NCBI GenBank assembly: GCA_029979325.1
Contig: JAPOHS010000044.1
Span: 1-7,802 of the forward strand
DNA from: Pseudomonadota bacterium
GTDB taxonomy: Bacteria; Pseudomonadota; Gammaproteobacteria; UBA11654
Reading direction: 5' to 3'
Length of the DNA stretch: 7,802 nucleotides
The notes beneath the pieces were generated by a model that saw nothing but the letters and a program-made list of their open reading frames with translations, searched no databases and had not been told where the DNA came from. Shown piece by piece: positions 4,799 through 7,802 of this stretch (position 1 is the stretch's first letter; each line of letters begins with the position of its first letter). The position numbers and the translations under genes are program-made.

Positions 4799-6288
4799 GC
4801 TTTTTCTTTCTTTATTAGAAGGCTTTTTAATAGTCCAGCAGCCATGATTATATACACAATCAGAAGAGGAGGTGAGATTAGAACAATAATTGTTTGAAAT
4901 GGTCTCAATTTATCGATGCCTTGAAGATCCGGCGAGTCTGTCACCCCAATTAATATAGCAAAGGGCAATAAGGCAATGAAGAAAGCCCAGAATATTCTGT
5001 TCCATACTTCTGGATTCTCACCTGCCTTCATTCTTTTTGTTGCAGATGAGGCCAAAGTGTAGGCACCAGAGTCAAAAGTAGTAGCCATAAAGACCAAGCA
5101 GAATATTCCAACCAGTGGCAAAATCCATGCCCCAAGAATCATGCTGGATACACTCCTAGAAACCATTACTGCTGGGCTCTCATCTGTCCATATTTCAATG
5201 ATTGGCATTATTCCATTGATCTCAAGATAGATCGCATTATTTCCCATGATCATAAAAAATAGAGAGGTTCCCATTGTCCCAAATCCAAGAGATCCCAGTA
5301 TCATTGCTCTGATTGTTCGACCCCTTGATATCCTTGCAATAAAGATACCTACAAATGGACCAAGGCCAAAAAACCAAGCCCACATGAATATAGTCCAAGC
5401 TTTTGAAAATTCAGATTCTCCAAACGGAGGAGGGCCCATGCTCATTCTCAGAAAATTTTCTCCAATAAAAAAAACACTTTGGATTGATGAATTGATGATG
5501 TAGGAAGTTGGCCCAAAGATGAGTATATATATCAGCACTATGAATGCTAGGTATGCACAAAACTTACTCAGTTTTTGAATGCCTTTTTCCAAGCCAAAAT
5601 ATGTGCTTATGGAGTAAATTACTAGGCAGAGCAATAGACATGAAATGGTTACAATCAAGCTTTGCTCAATCATGAAGAATTCAGTAATTGTTGCGCTCAC
5701 AACTGGCGAGGTAAGCCCCAGTCCTGCCCCCAAAACTCCAACTAGAGCGATCATATAAATCAGGTCAATAAGTTTAGCGAAGTGACTATTTTCACTGCTA
5801 TCAAATATGGCTTCACAACCTGTGCTCGCTTTTAGGCTTGTCGCCCCTCTAACATGGTAGTTGTATCCAATAGCAACCGCTGGGAAACAATAAATTGCCC
5901 AACCAGTGATGCCCCAATGAAACATTCCATATGATGAAGCCCAAGAGATGGCTTCCTTCGAGCCAGGAATTGCATTGAATGGTGGCCTAAGATAGTAATC
6001 GACCCATTCAGTTGATCCATAGAGCACAAGTGAAGCTCCAATACCGCAGCAAAAAAGCATGGAAGACCATCCAAAGGTGCCATATTCAGGTTTCTCACGT
6101 TCACTGCCTAGCCTTATTTTTCCATACTTACTGAAAGCCAGGAGCAAAAGAAAAATCAATGTTAAGAGACCCATGATCAAATAAGCACCGCCAATTTTGT
6201 TCGCGATGAGATCATATGCTGAATTCAAGTATTGATTTGTGGTGGTGGGGGCAATGAACATTGGTACAAGGATTGATAAAGATATCAA
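4795..6288 (-). CDS. BCCT-family transporter for a betaine-type osmolyte (glycine betaine/DMSP/carnitine)
   Basis: Inner-membrane carrier with about 12 hydrophobic segments. Family signatures: FCCGIGASLVLYGSTEW at 79-95 (TM3 glycine motif and sodium site region), MFHWGITGWAIY at 122-133 (TM4; W125, W130 and Y133 correspond to the BetP aromatic-box positions), WTIFMWAWFFGLGPFVG at 298-314 followed by IFIARISRGRTIR (BCCT signature), and TTFDSGAY at 403-410. The TTG at 6288 starts inside TM1. The frame stays open upstream and encodes IEWPNFILTV, a typical BCCT lead-in to TM1, after AAGGA at 6350-6346. The true start is therefore probably near 6339-6337 (an ATC codon; about 514 residues), or the sequence carries an error; no in-frame ATG exists between the stop at 6345-6343 and 6261. 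It is coupled to metF (ATGA overlap) and divergent from the DmdA-like gene, which suggests uptake of the demethylase substrate. Confidence 0.9.
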   Translation of the reverse strand: MISLSILVPMFIAPTTTNQYLNSAYDLIANKIGGAYLIMGLLTLIFLLLLAFSKYGKIRLGSEREKPEYGTFGWSSMLFCCGIGASLVLYGSTEWVDYYLRPPFNAIPGSKEAISWASSYGMFHWGITGWAIYCFPAVAIGYNYHVRGATSLKASTGCEAIFDSSENSHFAKLIDLIYMIALVGVLGAGLGLTSPVVSATITEFFMIEQSLIVTISCLLLCLVIYSISTYFGLEKGIQKLSKFCAYLAFIVLIYILIFGPTSYIINSSIQSVFFIGENFLRMSMGPPPFGESEFSKAWTIFMWAWFFGLGPFVGIFIARISRGRTIRAMILGSLGFGTMGTSLFFMIMGNNAIYLEINGIMPIIEIWTDESPAVMVSRSVSSMILGAWILPLVGIFCLVFMATTFDSGAYTLASSATKRMKAGENPEVWNRIFWAFFIALLPFAILIGVTDSPDLQGIDKLRPFQTIIVLISPPLLIVYIIMAAGLLKSLLIKKEKA

Positions 6289-6339
6289 TACTGTAAGTAT
6301 AAAATTGGGCCACTCTATGTTGTCTTTATTTTTAAAGAT

Positions 6340-6425
6340 TTTTTATCCTTGAATTGAATGATTATTAGTCTAGGTAAAAAGAACAATTAGTCTAGGAAAA
6401 TATAGTCATAGGTCTTCCTAAAATA
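6340..6425. promoter_or_regulatory. Divergent promoter region with direct repeats (transporter-metF / dmdA-like)
   Basis: Between the two divergent units lie two perfect copies of ATTAGTCTAGG (6364-6374 and 6386-6396), spaced 22 bp start to start, about two helical turns. A third partial copy, TAGTCATAGG, lies at 6403-6412. TAGGAA (6393-6398) and TTCCTA (6415-6420) also form an inverted repeat. A TATAGT at 6401-6406 could be the -10 of the plus-strand unit, but no good -35 is seen. On the minus strand TAATAA (6367-6362) is a weak -10 candidate. AAGGA on the minus strand (6350-6346) is a good ribosome binding site for the transporter. The repeats look like an operator for a regulator that would control both units together (inference). 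Confidence 0.5.
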
Positions 6426-6482
6426 ATGAAACCCTATTTTCCATTTCCTACGAATTTTAAGTATGATATCAGGTCGAAAATT

Positions 6483-7610
6483 ATGTATCAGACATCAAAA
6501 ATTGTAATCAGTCCAAGGGTCAGAAAATCGCCATATTTTGACTCCACGATGAAGCATGGAGCATCTGCTTTCACCATATATAACCACATGTACATGCCAA
6601 TTGTCTTTGAGGGGCCGGAAAAAGACTATGAGAACTTACTCAATGGTGTTCAACTCTGGGATGTAGGTGTAGAGCGACAAGTCGAAATCAAAGGGCCTGA
6701 TGCAGCAAAACTTTCTCAATACATCACTCCTCGAGACATCAATAAATGTCAAATTGGACAAGCTATGTATGCACCACTGCTCGATTTTGAAGGTGGTTTT
6801 ATCAATGATCCAGTGATGCTTAAACTTGCAGAAGATCATTTCTGGTTCTCACTTTCTGATAGTGATGCTCTCTTGTGGATTCAGGGTGTCGCTTCAGGCA
6901 AAAACTATGATACAGAGATTACAGAACCGGATGTTTCTCCCCTGCAGGTGCAAGGACCAAAATCAACAGAACTCATGAGCAGGGTATTTGGCGAATGGAT
7001 AGATGACCTCGCATTCTATAAATTTAGAGCAGTCAATCATCAAGGAATACCCATGGTAATAGCAAGAATGGGTTACAGCAGAGAAAGATGCTATGAGATT
7101 TTTCTCCAAGATGGAACCAAGGGAAATGAACTATGGGAAATACTTTGGGATGCAGGCAAAGAACTGAACATCACTCCAGGCACTCCAAATCAAATATTTA
7201 GACTGGAGGCAGGTATTCTCAGTTTTGGTGCTGACATGCATAGAGATAATAATCCTTTTGAGGTGGGTTTGGATTGGATGATAGATCTCGAACAACAAGA
7301 TGATTTTATTGGTAAAGAAGCACTCACAAGCATCAAGGAGAATGGGATAACAAAAAAATTAATGGGCGCTGAGATTCAAGGACCAAAAATGGAGTTTTTT
7401 AACGAAGAGAATTTGGATGTTTCTATCAATGGAGAAATAGTAGGCGCGATGATGTCCGCGGTTTACTCACCAAGATTTAAAAAGAATATATGTTATATCA
7501 TCCTTGATGTAGATCATGCCATTGTTGGTAAAACAGTTGACATTCATTCACCTGACGGCGATCTCAAAGCAGAACTCGTTGAGCTGCCCTGGATAAAAGA
7601 AAGAGCTTAA
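6483..7610 (+). CDS. DmdA-like aminomethyltransferase-fold demethylase (GcvT family), probable DMSP demethylase
   Basis: Expected to transfer a methyl group from a small methylated substrate (DMSP in true DmdA, giving methylmercaptopropionate) to THF. The 375 residues from ATG 6483 match DmdA length and its N-terminus (ISPRVRKSPY, then IYNHMYMPIVF). AGG at 6471-6473 is 9 nt upstream. ATG 6426 would add 19 residues with no family likeness. Motifs: VQLWDVGVERQVEIKGPDA at 56-74, PDVSPLQVQGPK at 149-160, ARMGYSRERCYEIFL at 194-208, FRLEAGILSFGADM at 239-252 and VGLDWMIDLEQ at 261-271. Versus my memory of SAR11/roseobacter DmdA, the segment ARSGWS..GGFEIY is changed (tryptophan to tyrosine, glycines lost), and the VGLDWMI segment is closer to generic GcvT relatives. 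Substrate is thus uncertain. The following DmdC-like gene (1-nt gap) and divergent BCCT carrier favour DMSP. Confidence 0.72.
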   Translation: MYQTSKIVISPRVRKSPYFDSTMKHGASAFTIYNHMYMPIVFEGPEKDYENLLNGVQLWDVGVERQVEIKGPDAAKLSQYITPRDINKCQIGQAMYAPLLDFEGGFINDPVMLKLAEDHFWFSLSDSDALLWIQGVASGKNYDTEITEPDVSPLQVQGPKSTELMSRVFGEWIDDLAFYKFRAVNHQGIPMVIARMGYSRERCYEIFLQDGTKGNELWEILWDAGKELNITPGTPNQIFRLEAGILSFGADMHRDNNPFEVGLDWMIDLEQQDDFIGKEALTSIKENGITKKLMGAEIQGPKMEFFNEENLDVSINGEIVGAMMSAVYSPRFKKNICYIILDVDHAIVGKTVDIHSPDGDLKAELVELPWIKERA

Positions 7611-7611
7611 T

Positions 7612-7802
7612 ATGGACCAGTTTCACCCCCCTGTAAAAGATATGATCTTTGCTCTAAGAGAGGTCGTAGGGAAAGGCGACTTAGATTCTAATCTTGGCTT
7701 TGAAGATTTTGATCGTGAATTTCTCGAAACAATTTATGAAAGTGCTTCAGAAATCACTTCCGAAGTCATTGCTCCAACTAATAAAGATGGTGATAGGCAT
7801 GG
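7612..7802 (+). CDS. Acyl-CoA dehydrogenase, N-terminal part (DmdC-like; partial)
   Basis: Starts with ATG one nucleotide after the TAA of the DmdA-like gene and continues past the right edge; 63 residues are visible. The order MDQFHPPVKDMIFALREVVG, then FEDFDREFLETIYESAS and EVIAPTNKDGDRHG is the N-terminal helical region of the DmdC/FadE-type acyl-CoA dehydrogenases, which begin with a P-x-(R/K)DM-x-F-x-L motif and an (E)V(I/L)AP-N--GD segment. In the DMSP demethylation pathway DmdC oxidises methylmercaptopropionyl-CoA with an FAD and electron transfer flavoprotein. The family also contains general acyl-CoA dehydrogenases, so the DmdC assignment rests mostly on position behind a DmdA-like gene. 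Catalytic and FAD-binding parts are outside the window. AGAAAGAG upstream, inside the end of the preceding gene, could serve as the ribosome binding site. Confidence 0.75.
   Translation, partial: MDQFHPPVKDMIFALREVVGKGDLDSNLGFEDFDREFLETIYESASEITSEVIAPTNKDGDRH

Noticed and set aside
5832..6104. Second minus-strand frame (90 codons) within the BCCT gene, considered as a frameshift sign
   Set aside because: The BCCT frame is continuous with all family motifs in order across this region, so it is a shadow frame, not a break.
6426..6482. 19-residue N-terminal extension of the DmdA-like protein from ATG 6426
   Set aside because: Not similar to the family N-terminus, and ATG 6483 has a better-placed AGG; kept only as an alternative start.

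Overview
The window is A+T-rich, gene-dense bacterial DNA. It most likely comes from a free-living marine alphaproteobacterium of the SAR11/SAR116/AEGEAN-169 kind. The reasons are the compact gene packing, a SAM-II-type riboswitch, a split methionine-synthase gene set of the type seen in Rhodobacterales, and a BCCT transporter next to DmdA-like and DmdC-like genes. The exact order cannot be fixed from the sequence, and there is no rRNA, tRNA, mobile element or CRISPR array.

Layout. (1) Minus-strand operon, about 2520 down to 1 and running off the left edge. A candidate promoter is followed by a SAM-II-like aptamer and a rho-independent terminator, then a zinc homocysteine S-methyltransferase (Bmt/MetH-N-like), a DUF1638 protein, a small 'Virulence_fact' domain protein, and the N-terminal part of a methyl-THF:corrinoid methyltransferase. 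(2) A divergent plus-strand gene for a PuuB-like FAD amine oxidase (2608-3897). (3) A minus-strand pair, a BCCT transporter and a methylene-THF reductase (6288 or above down to 3890), overlapping each other by ATGA. The reductase also overlaps the tail of the oxidase by 8 bp. (4) A divergent plus-strand pair running off the right edge: a DmdA-like GcvT-family demethylase (6483-7610) and the start of a DmdC-like acyl-CoA dehydrogenase (7612 onward).

How they fit together. The common theme is transfer of methyl groups through tetrahydrofolate. The BCCT carrier would import a methylated osmolyte (DMSP or glycine betaine). The DmdA-like enzyme would move a methyl group to THF, and the acyl-CoA dehydrogenase would act on the remaining acid as its CoA thioester. 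MetF would interconvert 5-methyl- and methylene-THF. The split, B12-dependent methionine synthase would pass the methyl group from 5-methyl-THF to homocysteine, with its synthesis shut down by SAM through the riboswitch. The pathway assignment is inference; the protein families and the riboswitch are supported by visible motifs.

Most interesting points: the SAM-II aptamer plus terminator in front of a split-MetH operon that carries two poorly characterised partner proteins; a BCCT gene with no usable ATG although its N-terminal coding sequence continues upstream behind a good ribosome binding site; and 22-bp-spaced direct repeats in the divergent transporter/demethylase promoter. No gene-free stretch exceeds 300 bases. 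The longest, 2344-2607, holds the riboswitch, terminator and divergent promoters.
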